Notes: generated from the sequence alone by a model not told the origin. A stretch of 64,000 nt of DNA from a bacterium D16-34 (GCA_003612515.1 RAZB01000001.1:372001-436000), one strand, 5' to 3'; shown: positions 1 to 9,276, counted from the first letter of the stretch. Program-made: numbers and translations.

Positions 1-2087
1 TAAACGACTGCGCTGCTTGTGCACGCGGCATTGCTCGCACCTACATGACCAACGATCCCGATCGTTTGACCGTGCCGCTTTTGCGCGACGGTGACAAAGG
101 TAGTGGCAAGTTCAAGGAAATTACCTGGGACGAAGCATTCGATCTTATCCAAGAGAAGTTCGACGACGCTATTGCAACCGATGGTGTTGAGTCCATCTGC
201 TATGTAACCGGCTCTGGCAACTTCGGTGCTATGCATGGTCCTGTTGCTTCAGCATTCTTCGCACATCTCGGCGGCGCTTCAACCACCGTTGGCAGCCTCT
301 GCTGCGCAGGCACAAGTGCTGCTATTGTGCCGATTTATGGTCAGCGCTTCTTGGACACGCGCAACCAAATTGAAAATTCCACCTACTGCGTTATCTGGGG
401 CAATAATCCTGCCATCTCAAAGCAGGGCTATTTCCAGCGCTTCGAAAAAGTGGTCGAAAACGGCGGCAAGCTTGTCGTAATTGACCCGGTTTACACCGAG
501 TCGGCCGCAAAAGCAACCGACTGGTTGGCTCCGTGGCCTGGCACCGACGCAGCTCTTGGTCTGGCAATGCTAAACACGATCATCCAAGAGAAGCTCTACG
601 ACGAAGAGTTCATGCTGGCACACACGTGTGCACCCTGCTTGGTTGACAAATCAACCGGCGAGCCGGTTATGGAAGATGCCGAAGACAAAGCATCGTTTAT
701 GGTTTATGACACCACCAGCGGCGAAATTGTTCGCCATGATACCGAAGGCGCAACCCCAGCTCTTACGCTTGAAGGTCTGCCTGAGGCAGATTCATACAAC
801 ACCGAGTTTGAGCTGATTGCTGCTAATGCAGCACCGTGGACTGCTGATGCAGCTGCTGAAGAGTGCGGTGTTGACGCGGCAGACATTGAGCGTATTGCTC
901 GCGAATATGCACAAGCCGAGCACGCCATGATCATCCAAAACATGGGTGGCTTCATGCGCACCGAAAACGGCACCTATGCAACAGCTGTTGGCGCTTATCT
1001 CGCTGCATTCTGTGGTCAAGTTGGCCACATCGGCGATGGCGTGTCGGATGCTGGCGGCATGAACGAAGTCAAGACGGGTGCTCCTATCGAGGTTCCCAAG
1101 CTTGATCATGAAGTTCCTGCAATCCCTCGCTTCAAGTTCGGCGAAGCAATCTTGAACGAAGACCCGCTCAAGGTGAACGTGCTCTGGTCAATGACTGGCA
1201 GCCCGATGACGCAGTGGCCTAACACCAACATGGTTCGCAAGGCACTGGAAAAGATTCCGTTTGTTGTTACCGTTGAGCACTATATGACCTCAACCGCGCT
1301 CTATTCTGACCTCGTGCTTCCTTGCACGGGCATGTTCGAGATGGAAGGCGTACTTGCAAATGCTCGTTCTCACTGGATTCAGCTTGTCGAAAAAGCTGTT
1401 GACGGTCCAGGCGAATCAAAGTCTGACCTTGAGATTTTCACCGAGCTGGCAAAGCGCTATGGCTTCGGAGATGCATTTGACGTGCCAATGGACACGTTGA
1501 TCTCTAACGTGTTGGAGCCTACCGGTGTAACCCTTGAGGAACTCAAGGAGAAAAAGGCCATTGACGTGGTAGGTCCTGACTATATCCCCTACAAGGATGG
1601 CGAATTCTTGACTGCCTCTAAGAAAGCAGAATTCTGGGTACCAGCATGGAAGAAGGACGGCTTCGACCCGATTGTTACCTATACTCGCTCAGAGGAAGAC
1701 GCTCGCAACGACAACGAACTTGCTGCCAAGTATCCGCTGTTCAGCGTACAGCAAAAGACCTATCGCGGCGTGCATTCAACATTCCACGCCCTTCCCTGGA
1801 TGGACGAAGTGTGCGATACCGAAGCTCACATCCTCATCCACACCGACGACGCTGAGGCGCGCGGCATCAAAGACGGCGATAAAGTTGTTGTCTTTAACGA
1901 TCGTGGCGAGCATCATGGCGTAGCCCGCGTAAACGGCCTCATTAAGCAAGGCGTTGTTGGCCTACAAAACGGCTGGTGGGAGCAGCAAGGCGGCTCTTCA
2001 AGCCACGTAACAAATGACAAGTGGAAGACCCTCGGTGGCACCCACTGCTGCAACCAAACCCTCGTTGATGTGAAGAAGGAGGCGTAA
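1..2087 (+). CDS. Molybdopterin oxidoreductase catalytic subunit, DMSO reductase family (5' end missing)
   Basis: This is the catalytic subunit of a molybdenum bis-MGD enzyme of the DMSO reductase superfamily; the substrate cannot be told. The frame is open from base 3 with no start codon, so the N-terminus, any Tat signal and the first Fe-S cysteines lie outside. The first residues visible (DCAACARGIARTY, then DPDRLTVPLLR) match the segment around the fourth Fe-S cysteine and the conserved PDRL..PL.R motif. GSLCCAGT, about 95 residues in, lies where the Mo ligand is normally found and suggests a cysteine ligand (inference). The C-terminal part (YPLFSVQQKTYRGVHSTFH onward) is the molybdopterin-dinucleotide-binding domain. 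The Fe-S subunit follows after 4 bp, with its RBS inside this gene. No membrane anchor gene follows before the terminator at 2707. Confidence 0.93.
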   Translation, partial: NDCAACARGIARTYMTNDPDRLTVPLLRDGDKGSGKFKEITWDEAFDLIQEKFDDAIATDGVESICYVTGSGNFGAMHGPVASAFFAHLGGASTTVGSLCCAGTSAAIVPIYGQRFLDTRNQIENSTYCVIWGNNPAISKQGYFQRFEKVVENGGKLVVIDPVYTESAAKATDWLAPWPGTDAALGLAMLNTIIQEKLYDEEFMLAHTCAPCLVDKSTGEPVMEDAEDKASFMVYDTTSGEIVRHDTEGATPALTLEGLPEADSYNTEFELIAANAAPWTADAAAEECGVDAADIERIAREYAQAEHAMIIQNMGGFMRTENGTYATAVGAYLAAFCGQVGHIGDGVSDAGGMNEVKTGAPIEVPKLDHEVPAIPRFKFGEAILNEDPLKVNVLWSMTGSPMTQWPNTNMVRKALEKIPFVVTVEHYMTSTALYSDLVLPCTGMFEMEGVLANARSHWIQLVEKAVDGPGESKSDLEIFTELAKRYGFGDAFDVPMDTLISNVLEPTGVTLEELKEKKAIDVVGPDYIPYKDGEFLTASKKAEFWVPAWKKDGFDPIVTYTRSEEDARNDNELAAKYPLFSVQQKTYRGVHSTFHALPWMDEVCDTEAHILIHTDDAEARGIKDGDKVVVFNDRGEHHGVARVNGLIKQGVVGLQNGWWEQQGGSSSHVTNDKWKTLGGTHCCNQTLVDVKKEA

Positions 2088-2091
2088 CACC

Positions 2092-2655
2092 ATGGCTATC
2101 GGTTTCTGGATGAACAACAAAAACTGCTACGGCTGCAAAACGTGCTCTATTGCATGCAAAAGCGAAAAGCAACTTGGCAAAGGTGTTTTGCTTCGCGAAG
2201 TAACTACTATTCGCCAAGATGACCCCATGGCTTTTTCATTCATTTCTATGTCATGCAATCATTGCGAACAGCCTGCATGTCTTGAGAACTGCCCCGTTGG
2301 TGCTTACACCAAACTTGAAGATGGCACTGTTATACAAGACCACAGCAAGTGCATTGGATGCAAGACCTGCGTAAGCGCATGCCCCTATGGCGCCCCAAGT
2401 TACGACGAAGAGTCATCCACCACGTATAAGTGCGATGGCTGCTATGATCGTCGTCAGCGTGGAGAAATGCCTGCTTGCGTGAGCGCATGCCCTGGTGCCA
2501 ATATCGCACTTGACGAGATGGACGCACTTCAAAGCTCGCATGCTGCCGACATCGTATCTGATACGAATTCAGGCACGAGCCCCAACTTCGTGATCACCGT
2601 TGACAAAGCATTGTCCGAAGAGCCTGATGATGCGGTTATCGCTGACCAGAAGTAA
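2092..2655 (+). CDS. DmsB-like 4Fe-4S electron-transfer subunit
   Basis: This 187-residue ferredoxin-type subunit passes electrons between the quinone pool or another donor and the molybdoenzyme encoded just upstream. Four cysteine sets are visible: CYGCKTCSIAC (C12, C15, C18, C22), CNHCEQPACLENC, CIGCKTCVSACP, and a last set CDGC followed by eleven residues and CVSAC. This is the DmsB/NrfC layout for four [4Fe-4S] clusters. There is no signal peptide, as usual for a subunit carried out by the Tat signal of its partner. The start ATG has the RBS GGAGG inside the last codons of the upstream gene, so the two are translationally linked. A strong terminator follows, so the operon ends here. Confidence 0.93.
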   Translation: MAIGFWMNNKNCYGCKTCSIACKSEKQLGKGVLLREVTTIRQDDPMAFSFISMSCNHCEQPACLENCPVGAYTKLEDGTVIQDHSKCIGCKTCVSACPYGAPSYDEESSTTYKCDGCYDRRQRGEMPACVSACPGANIALDEMDALQSSHAADIVSDTNSGTSPNFVITVDKALSEEPDDAVIADQK

Positions 2656-2706
2656 TTGCGCACTACGCTAAAAGCGCACTGCAACGCGACACATAGCAAT
2701 GCTACG

Positions 2707-2741
2707 CTCCCCAACGCCCTTTTGGTGTTGGGGAGTTTTTT
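2707..2741 (+). terminator. Rho-independent terminator after the Mo enzyme/Fe-S operon
   Basis: A perfect 9-bp stem CTCCCCAAC/GTTGGGGAG with an 11-nt loop is followed directly by six T. It lies 51 bp after the Fe-S subunit stop and just before the 3' end of the convergent UbiB gene. Confidence 0.9.
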
Positions 2742-2754
2742 CTGGAGCCGAGCC

Positions 2755-4476
2755 CTACGAGAGGCGCTTGTCATTTTTCTGGCGATGGCGAATGACAATA
2801 TTTCGCCAGACCACATATACACCCAACACAAATGCGCCGATATAGCCAAGCACGCCAAGCACCGGCACGCCTAATAGTTTCGGAGCCATATTCGTGGTGC
2901 ACAACATCGACGAGCCTACAAACAAGCCAGCCGAAATAAGCGCCATGGCGATAGTCCCGCTTACTGAATACAGCGCAGCAAGCGCATTGGCTGGAATGTC
3001 TAAATCAGCCCCTACAGAAATCTGACCTCGGTTAAGCATCTGCAGCGTATGGGAAGCCTGCGTTGGGAGTCGGGTCAAAGAATCCGCAGATGAAAGCGCA
3101 GCAATAGCTAATTCGCGCGCTTTCGCCTCAATGGTTTCCCGCTTAAAATCATGGCTTCGTACGTGGTGCGAAATGATCTTTACGATGCTTTCCTGGGGTG
3201 CAATCTCAACAAGAACGCCCTCTACTGCAACCATACTTCGCGCCAAAAGCGTAAACGCTGGCGGAAGCGACATATTTTGCGTTCGCAACAACTCAAGTAT
3301 TTGCGTCAGCACAGCGCCCACGTCAATTTCGGCAATATCTATGGTGCTATAGAGCGTCAACAAATTGGCGAGCTGCTCTAACAACAGACCATGATCCACC
3401 TCACCGTGCGTCGTTGAACAAGCCAACAGAGCCTGCATCACCGCAAAGGGATCGTTTTCCGCTGCGGCATGCATCATTCTCATGATCGTTCCGCGCTCGC
3501 TGGCGTTCAGTGTTCCAACCATGCCCAGATCAATCCAGACAATCTCGCCGTCACGTACCAAGATGTTACCAGCATGAGGATCAGCGTGGAAAAACCCGTT
3601 TTCGACAACTTGCGTCACATAGCTTTCGGCAAGCCTGTGCCCAAGCTCGGCCGGATCAAGACCCTCAGCACGAATGACGTCCAATTCGTTGATCATAGGT
3701 CCTTCGACATACTCCATAACCAATATGTCATCAGAGCTTAATACCGGATACGGCTTCGGGCACTCAACCCCCGACTGATCAGCCAAAAGTCGACTAAACT
3801 TCTGGAGGTTTTCAAGCTCGACACAAAAATTGATTTCCTGCTTGGTTGTGCGCTCAAGTTCGTCAACCAAATCAACGAGCGAAAGCTTAATGCCATCAGT
3901 TGCATTGGTCAGACCAACAAGCGCCACCGCATGGCGAATAAGCGCCAAATCCGAAAGCATCCGTTCAGATACATAGGGCCTGCGAACTTTGATAGCCACC
4001 CACGTGCCCGGCTCCAAAACCGCCTCTGAAACAGGAGTGTATTCGCCAGCCGCATTGCGCGGCCCACGAGCGCCTTGAGCAATGCGCGCCTTATGCACTT
4101 GGGCTATTGACGCTGAACCGAGCGGCGTTGGTTCAAGAACATCAAACGTCTCTGACCAGGGGTGCCCCAAAGACGCATTGAGCGTTGCTTCCACGGTTTC
4201 AAAGGGCATAGGCGGCACATCAGCGCGAAGTTGTTTAAACGCATCAGCATAAGCCTGCGGAATGATGTCGCTTCTGTTCGCGGCAATCTGACCCATTTTG
4301 ACAAAGGTGGGACCTAAATCTTCCAGCAGGTGCGTTGCCTTTTGCGGAGTTAGACCTGATAGTACATGGTATTTGCGAACTATATGCTCTATTTCATGAA
4401 GACGCTTTTTGCTCTCGGCGCCATCATCGCGACGCGTTTCGCGCACAAACTGTACGAACTCTTTCAACGTTGGCAT
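2755..4476 (-). CDS. ABC1/UbiB (AarF) family atypical kinase
   Basis: This 573-residue protein belongs to the ABC1/ADCK/UbiB family, ATPase-like atypical kinases tied to isoprenoid quinone metabolism. Conserved pieces are LGPTFVKMGQIAANRSDIIP (the KxGQ region), GSASIAQVHKA (Ala-rich loop), VAIKVRRP (catalytic Lys), VMEYVEGP, FFHADPHAGNILV (catalytic loop) and WIDLGMVG (metal-binding Asp). Two hydrophobic helices at the C-terminus (about residues 500-560) would anchor it in the membrane. The start chosen is the ATG at 4476, preceded by AAGGAGG; an upstream in-frame ATG at 4497 has no such site. The family is best known from ubiquinone synthesis; in an anaerobe a role in menaquinone or lipid homeostasis is inferred. 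Confidence 0.9.
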   Translation of the reverse strand: MPTLKEFVQFVRETRRDDGAESKKRLHEIEHIVRKYHVLSGLTPQKATHLLEDLGPTFVKMGQIAANRSDIIPQAYADAFKQLRADVPPMPFETVEATLNASLGHPWSETFDVLEPTPLGSASIAQVHKARIAQGARGPRNAAGEYTPVSEAVLEPGTWVAIKVRRPYVSERMLSDLALIRHAVALVGLTNATDGIKLSLVDLVDELERTTKQEINFCVELENLQKFSRLLADQSGVECPKPYPVLSSDDILVMEYVEGPMINELDVIRAEGLDPAELGHRLAESYVTQVVENGFFHADPHAGNILVRDGEIVWIDLGMVGTLNASERGTIMRMMHAAAENDPFAVMQALLACSTTHGEVDHGLLLEQLANLLTLYSTIDIAEIDVGAVLTQILELLRTQNMSLPPAFTLLARSMVAVEGVLVEIAPQESIVKIISHHVRSHDFKRETIEAKARELAIAALSSADSLTRLPTQASHTLQMLNRGQISVGADLDIPANALAALYSVSGTIAMALISAGLFVGSSMLCTTNMAPKLLGVPVLGVLGYIGAFVLGVYVVWRNIVIRHRQKNDKRLS

Positions 4477-4644
4477 AAAGCACCTCCTTAGATCCACTCT
4501 TTGGGTATACTTTGCTTATACTTCATATAACTTAACCAGCGGCATCTATATTGTTTAGCATTTCGCTTAGCAGTAGCAGCTCGGTTTGGAATTGGTTACC
4601 CGATAGACAAGTTCTGCCTGGGCTTTATAGGGGGAAATAACTAC

Positions 4645-5640
4645 ATGGTAATGACGCACTTCAAAACAGCTTCGGGGCTTGGCTATAAGATCATGCTTCT
4701 GATAGCAGCTGCCATTTGGGGTTTGGGAACCGTTGTTATCAAGTCAACAGTGGACGATTTCCCGCCCGCTTGGATGGTAGGTGTTCGCTTCGTTATAGCT
4801 GGTGTCTTGCTTGGCGTTATCACCCTGCACCGCAGGCGCACCGTAGATGCATCGCATCTGCGTGCCGGTGCTATTTTGGGTGTCTTTCTCTTTTTGTCAT
4901 ATTGGACAAATTCCACCGGCCTTACCGACACCACAGCATCTAACAGCTCTTTTCTGACCACGCTTTATGTGGTAATCATCCCGTTTTTGGGGTGGCTTAT
5001 CACGAGCAAAAAACCAACCGCCTATAACATTGTTGCCGCGCTAGTGTGCGTTGCTGGAGTCGGATGCGTTTCCTATGCTGGCGCAAGCGGTTTTAGTCTG
5101 CGCTTTGGCGACCTCATCACCCTCCTTTCGGCGCTCTTTCTCAGCATCCATGTGCTCCTCACGGCAAAATATGCCCCAGGTCGCGACATGACACTTTTAA
5201 CTGTCATCCAGTTTTTGGTTGCTGGAGCGCTTGGCTTTCTGATCGGCGGCATTACTGAGACTACGCCAAACTTCACGACGCTTTCAACTGACACCTTAAT
5301 CAACCTCGCCTACTTAGGCGTGTTTGCTTCGTGTGTCGCGCTGCTGTTCCAAAACACGGCCGTAGCACATGTTGACCCAGCTCCGGCGTCGCTGTTTTTA
5401 GCAACCGAATCCGTGTTTGGCGTTTGCTTTTCCATCTTGCTGTTAGGAGAGATGCTCACCCTCCCGCTCTTTGTTGGATTTGCCCTTATCTTCGCCGGAA
5501 TTGTCATTAGTGAATATCTTCCTTTGCGTGCAGAAAAAAAGATTGCAGCAAATCAAAAATCGCCTGAGCAGCTTGCCCCGATGGATGTTGAGGCGGTGCT
5601 TGGCGAGCTGGACGAACTCGGTGAATCGAGCCATCAGTAA
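4645..5640 (+). CDS. EamA/DMT-superfamily transporter
   Basis: A 331-residue integral membrane protein with about ten hydrophobic segments in two EamA repeats, the architecture of the drug/metabolite transporter superfamily. Typical features are AAIWGLGTVVIKSTVDDFPP at the start of repeat 1, the phrase SNSSFLTTLYVVIIP, and LFLATESVFGVCFSILLLGE in repeat 2. The C-terminal 50 residues are hydrophilic. The cargo is not predictable; family members export amino acids, metabolites or nucleotide sugars. It is divergent from the UbiB gene, sharing a 168-bp intergenic region. The start ATG lies after TAGGGGG; a second in-frame ATG six bases on is an alternative. Confidence 0.88.
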   Translation: MVMTHFKTASGLGYKIMLLIAAAIWGLGTVVIKSTVDDFPPAWMVGVRFVIAGVLLGVITLHRRRTVDASHLRAGAILGVFLFLSYWTNSTGLTDTTASNSSFLTTLYVVIIPFLGWLITSKKPTAYNIVAALVCVAGVGCVSYAGASGFSLRFGDLITLLSALFLSIHVLLTAKYAPGRDMTLLTVIQFLVAGALGFLIGGITETTPNFTTLSTDTLINLAYLGVFASCVALLFQNTAVAHVDPAPASLFLATESVFGVCFSILLLGEMLTLPLFVGFALIFAGIVISEYLPLRAEKKIAANQKSPEQLAPMDVEAVLGELDELGESSHQ

Positions 5641-5773
5641 TTAGTTGCGCGTGTTTTGCATGGCAAGGTAAATCTCGCTAGGCAAAAGATGGTTGTAGCG
5701 CAAAAGACGGCTATAGCGCAAAGCGGTTTGAGAAATCCTGAGGCGTTTTTTCCGCGGCTTCGGCATTGTCAGC

Positions 5774-5836
5774 AGCTTCGGCGGCTTCCGTGGGTTCGGC
5801 AGCTTCGACGGGTTCGACGGCTTCCGCGGCTTCGGC
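5774..5836. repeat. 9-bp tandem repeat, seven units
   Basis: Seven successive 9-mers of the type GGCTTCGGC (AGCTTCGGC, GGCTTCCGT, GGGTTCGGC, AGCTTCGAC, GGGTTCGAC, GGCTTCCGC, GGCTTCGGC). The array lies in the convergent gap after the EamA gene, directly before dispersed repeat copy A. On the minus strand it reads as an Ala/Glu/Pro string, but no convincing gene contains it. Confidence 0.75.
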
Positions 5837-5847
5837 GGTTCGTAGAA

Positions 5848-6092
5848 CTTTTTCATAGGTTTTGGCTGGAAAAGTGCCCTTGTCGGGGTTTTCGACAGCA
5901 AAATGGTTGGAAAAGTGCCCTTGTCGGTGTTTTCGGCCCCCAAATGGGGGTGATTTCGCCGACAAGGGGCATTTTCCAGCCAAAACTTGCAAATCTCTTA
6001 TCTGTGGAGAGGGCTGCGATGAGGCTTGCGGGGGGATTGCAGCACCAAAACCTTGCAAGCAACAGCGAAGCATGGGGGTTGCGGAGACTACA
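5848..6092. repeat. Dispersed intergenic repeat, copy A
   Basis: About 245 bp shared with 18311-18551 and, in its core, with 46165-46320. The core holds two direct units beginning GGCTGGAAAAGTGCCC or GTTGGAAAAGTGCCC (5860-5886 and about 5904-5927) and one inverted unit (5959-5985). Arms 5860-5886 and 5959-5985 are nearly perfect 27-nt inverted repeats, closing a loop that contains a small CCCCC/GGGGG hairpin (5936-5950). Downstream homology with copy B runs through CTTGCAAAT, GGAGAGGGCTGCGATGAGG and TTGCAGCACCAAAACCTTGC. It sits between convergent genes. Short open frames across it differ between copies, so it reads as structured DNA or RNA rather than a gene. Confidence 0.88.
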
Positions 6093-6251
6093 GAGGGGAC
6101 TAAGGCTCCAGATGCTTCCTGGACACGTAATCGCGTGAAAAGGGAGGTGCCCGGAGCTTCAACTCGCAAAAGAAATGCCGACACGCACCAGATGAAGAGG
6201 ATGGTGGCGCATGCCGGCTTATGACAGGAGGTCGTGGGGTACAACGACCAT

Positions 6252-7505
6252 CTATCGTTCGAAAATATCTCCGTTGAAACTTTGGCGCATGGTCTGCAAG
6301 ATTTGATGCGGGTTGTTTCGTAACTCAACCGCATGCGGGTCCATGACATAGCGATGCACTTGTCCGTCCATCACATATGATGCCTTGACGCTATCAAGCA
6401 AAACGATGGCGTCTTCAGGGCAAATGTCCCGGCAACTTGCGCACTTTACACAATCGGCAGGATAGTGATTAATGCCAATCACTCCGTCAGCCTCGTCAAA
6501 CTTCGTCAAAGCGCCCGTCGGACAAAACGTCGCGCACATCCGGCATGAGACACATTTGGCGCCATTGATCACCACCGAACCCCACAGCCTGTTTTCAAGC
6601 ATCTCGCTTTGAGCTTGACCAAGGTCTGCCAGCGCGTTTAACAGCCGCTCTCGCCTATCAGGCAAAAAATGCGGCAACGTGCCGTCTTTCATAACGCGCA
6701 TGGGCGCGGTGTTGTTTGAGGGGTTTGCAGAGGCTTGGTCAGTCGTGGTGTGGGTCTCTTGGCCTGCCTCGGTGCGCGCTTCTTGGTCGGTCGCGGCATG
6801 GGTCGCGGCGTGGGTCGCGGCGTGAGCCGCTGTGCCGGCCTCGGCGCGAGCCTCACTGCCGGCCGCTGTGCGAATAGGCGCATTTCCAAGAGGCATGCTG
6901 CCAGTCGAAAGCGCTTCAACCTCCATGCGTGCAGAACTACCCCACGCATCCATCAGGCCATTTACGGTCTTTGCCACCAAATGAGCAGTGGACAGTCCGT
7001 GTTGTTGCTCGCAATGCTCGCACGAGCCGCACACACAGCGCACGCGTTGTACGCCCTGGGCTACAAGCGCGGCAACCAAAGACTCATCGACGCGCCCTAA
7101 ACACACAACTCGCGCTGCACTATCAAGTGCCGTAAGCTTAGTTGCCTGCTCTGATTCAGCAAGCGCATCGAGCAGCGGTGCACAAGCTATAACCACTTCG
7201 TTTCCCTCGCGATGCTCCAAACATTGAGCAAGCAACATAGCATCAGTTGGGTTACGAGCCTCAAGCGCACACGTTGGACACACGGTTGCACACGTGCCAC
7301 ATCCTACGCATTGGGCGGCATCGACGACCAACTGGCCATCAACAAGCGAAATGCATCCAGATGTACAAGCATCAGCGCACTTTAGGCATGACACGTTTCG
7401 ATTGCGAACTTTCGCGCATCGCTCCTGATGAACCGTAATAGCAGATCCATCAATTGCCTCAAACGCGCCAATGATGCTGCGGTTTGATCGCGCGTCAACC
7501 GACAT
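6252..7505 (-). CDS. Polyferredoxin of the respiratory cluster
   Basis: A 417-residue soluble iron-sulfur protein with no recognised full-length family. The N-terminal third carries CLKCADACTSGC and CVGCGTCATVCPTC. The middle has CVCGSCEHC, and the C-terminal third has CVSCRMCATFCPTGA and CVKCASCRDICPEDA. These give about four [4Fe-4S] clusters of ferredoxin type. Between them lies an Ala/Thr/His/Glu-rich linker (about residues 215-270) made of short repeats (AATHAATHAAT), unlike the rest of the protein. It is the last gene of a minus-strand set after NapG and NapH. The start at 7505 follows AGGTGAG and lies 1 bp after the napH stop, so it is probably co-translated. It likely relays electrons from NapGH; this role is inferred. 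Confidence 0.85.
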   Translation of the reverse strand: MSVDARSNRSIIGAFEAIDGSAITVHQERCAKVRNRNVSCLKCADACTSGCISLVDGQLVVDAAQCVGCGTCATVCPTCALEARNPTDAMLLAQCLEHREGNEVVIACAPLLDALAESEQATKLTALDSAARVVCLGRVDESLVAALVAQGVQRVRCVCGSCEHCEQQHGLSTAHLVAKTVNGLMDAWGSSARMEVEALSTGSMPLGNAPIRTAAGSEARAEAGTAAHAATHAATHAATDQEARTEAGQETHTTTDQASANPSNNTAPMRVMKDGTLPHFLPDRRERLLNALADLGQAQSEMLENRLWGSVVINGAKCVSCRMCATFCPTGALTKFDEADGVIGINHYPADCVKCASCRDICPEDAIVLLDSVKASYVMDGQVHRYVMDPHAVELRNNPHQILQTMRQSFNGDIFER

Positions 7506-7506
7506 C

Positions 7507-8553
7507 TTACTCACCTGCTTTATCAAGCGGATTTAACACAGTTTCCACACTTCGTTCAACTTGCTGCACGCCCTCTAGCACCTCTTGTTCGGCATCGGCG
7601 AGCGTGACTTTGTGTCCTGCGCGCACCAAAAATGGCATCGAGATTGCTTTAGTCGGACACGCATCAACACACGCGCGACAACGAGTACAATCAGCCATCG
7701 TGCGTTCGCCAAATTCTGGGTGGCGAATGTTAATGTCGGCTTCGCATGCCATTGCACATCTGCCGCAAGCGCTCTCTTTGGCGGTCTCTAAACACTTGCT
7801 ATCATCAATGGTTGGCACCCATGTTTTAGAGAAGCGCGAGAACAAATTCATAAGGCCTGCCAACGGGCAAAAACGCGTGCACCATTTGCGCAGCAACACC
7901 AGCTCAACCACTAAAAGCGCCGGGATCAAGATGACCGACCACGTCACGTCACCAGCTGAGAACAAACGCCATACCACAAGCACCGTAGCAAACGTCAAGC
8001 CAACTGGACATACCAGACAAAATACTGGGAACCCAAAGATGGCCGTGGACAAAAGCGCACCACCTAAGACCGCATGTCGGCTATCGAGCTTGCCATGCTT
8101 TACTGGCTTGCAGCCCCCGCACGTCATGCAATTATGCGTGCATCCCTCTTCGCTTGCTGCAGCATTTTTTACCGACACGCCTTTTGCCTCAAGCTCTTGG
8201 CGCGAAATTGCCAGCATCTCATCGTGTTTTGCCTGCTCGAGCTCTTTGCGTTTTTTCGGAGAGCGAAAGAATGCGCGAAGCCTATCAAACACGCCAACTG
8301 GGCATGCCCATGCGCAAAATGCACGACCAAGCACCACAAAGAACAAAATCATGGCAACAAGGCTGATGAGTGCACGCGGAATCATCGTCTTGGTTGCAAT
8401 CATCGTGCCTAAAGCGCCAAGTGGGCATAATAGCGAAAAGTCGCCCCAGCCAAATCCGGAGAGCGTGCCGAATGAGACACCCAAGATCAGACCAGCAGCC
8501 AGTACAACAAAAATTGCAGCAGCAATGAATGTGCGTAGATTCTTCGTCTTCAT
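7507..8553 (-). CDS. NapH-like membrane ferredoxin (quinol dehydrogenase component)
   Basis: A 348-residue polytopic protein of the NapH/MauN/NosR type. N-terminal helices are followed by the cytoplasmic motif CAWACPVGVFDRLRA and later by CPVGLTFATVL and RFCPLAGLMNLFSRF. The C-terminal domain carries two [4Fe-4S] sets, CGRCAMACEADINIRHP and CTRCRACVDACPTKA. An insertion around residue 120 contains CTHNCMTCGGCKP. NapH with NapG oxidises menaquinol and delivers electrons to a periplasmic reductase. The RBS AGGGGA precedes the start. At 348 residues it is longer than typical NapH (about 280), partly because of the Cys-rich insertion. It lies between NapG and the polyferredoxin. Confidence 0.88.
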   Translation of the reverse strand: MKTKNLRTFIAAAIFVVLAAGLILGVSFGTLSGFGWGDFSLLCPLGALGTMIATKTMIPRALISLVAMILFFVVLGRAFCAWACPVGVFDRLRAFFRSPKKRKELEQAKHDEMLAISRQELEAKGVSVKNAAASEEGCTHNCMTCGGCKPVKHGKLDSRHAVLGGALLSTAIFGFPVFCLVCPVGLTFATVLVVWRLFSAGDVTWSVILIPALLVVELVLLRKWCTRFCPLAGLMNLFSRFSKTWVPTIDDSKCLETAKESACGRCAMACEADINIRHPEFGERTMADCTRCRACVDACPTKAISMPFLVRAGHKVTLADAEQEVLEGVQQVERSVETVLNPLDKAGE

Positions 8554-8562
8554 GCAAGTCCC

Positions 8563-9276
8563 CTATTCTGCCTCAACCGGCTCAACAATAATGGCACGAT
8601 ACGTAGCGCCACTCACAATTGATCCTGCTGACAGCGATTTGCATACCGACTCACACGCGCCGCAGCCATTGCACTTATCAGCCTCTACATAAACGCGCGG
8701 GTTCGTATCGGTGCCTTCAAGGCGGATAGCATCATATTTACAAGCGTCATAGCAGGCACGACAGCCCGTATCGCGGAATGCAAGACAGCTATATTCATCA
8801 ATTTTGGCAATACCGATAATGACGTTGCCGCGCTCGCCCGTCTCAGGATTTCCCAGCTCCGCATCAGCGGGCAGCTGCAAAGCGTTTGTCGGGCAAACCT
8901 GCGTACACAGCGGAACACCACCGTTTTCTTCACGACAAAAATCGCAATAATTTGACGAAAAGTCCAGCTGAGGAGAGCGCATGCCCAAAAGGCCATCCTC
9001 AATAGATGCAGGAATGATAATCTTACGCGGGCACGCTTCATAACAACGCTCGCAACGAATGCACGCGCTCACCAGCGCCGATTCGTCCTGTCCTCCAGGC
9101 GGTCGATTCAGTGGCGTGTGACCCGCATAGCGCAAAGCACCCAATCCTAAAAGTGCTGCTGTTGACCCAACCCCAATAAACAGTGAACGGCGCGACATGC
9201 TCATTGGCTCATGCGCGCGCTTTTCGGACGGCTCGTGAGCTGCCTGCTCAGCGGCCACATCCTTTTGTTCGGCCAT
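8563..9276 (-). CDS. NapG-like Tat-exported ferredoxin
   Basis: A 237-residue periplasmic-side ferredoxin of the NapG/MauM family. The twin-arginine motif SRRSLFIGVG lies about 28 residues in, followed by a hydrophobic stretch. Four cysteine sets follow: CIRCERCYEACP, CDFCREENGGVPLCTQVCP, CRACYDACKYDA and CNGCGACESVCKS. The start at 9276 is preceded by GAGGAGG; an earlier in-frame ATG at 9336 lacks such a site. NapG couples to NapH (9 bp downstream) to oxidise quinol. A 199-bp gap containing a strong hairpin separates it from the upstream anchor subunit gene, so its expression may be set apart from the catalytic genes. Confidence 0.88.
   Translation of the reverse strand: MAEQKDVAAEQAAHEPSEKRAHEPMSMSRRSLFIGVGSTAALLGLGALRYAGHTPLNRPPGGQDESALVSACIRCERCYEACPRKIIIPASIEDGLLGMRSPQLDFSSNYCDFCREENGGVPLCTQVCPTNALQLPADAELGNPETGERGNVIIGIAKIDEYSCLAFRDTGCRACYDACKYDAIRLEGTDTNPRVYVEADKCNGCGACESVCKSLSAGSIVSGATYRAIIVEPVEAE

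Noticed and set aside
5641-6349. Several overlapping frames across repeat copy A, with look-alikes over copies B and C
   Set aside because: Similarity is seen in more than one frame and on both strands, as expected from DNA-level repetition. Lengths differ between copies and no RBS is convincing.
7484-8692. A 402-codon open frame on the plus strand, opposite napH and napG
   Set aside because: It is a mirror of two well-supported Fe-S genes, has no RBS and encodes a composition (Ser/Ala/Thr/Pro/His) typical of antisense frames.
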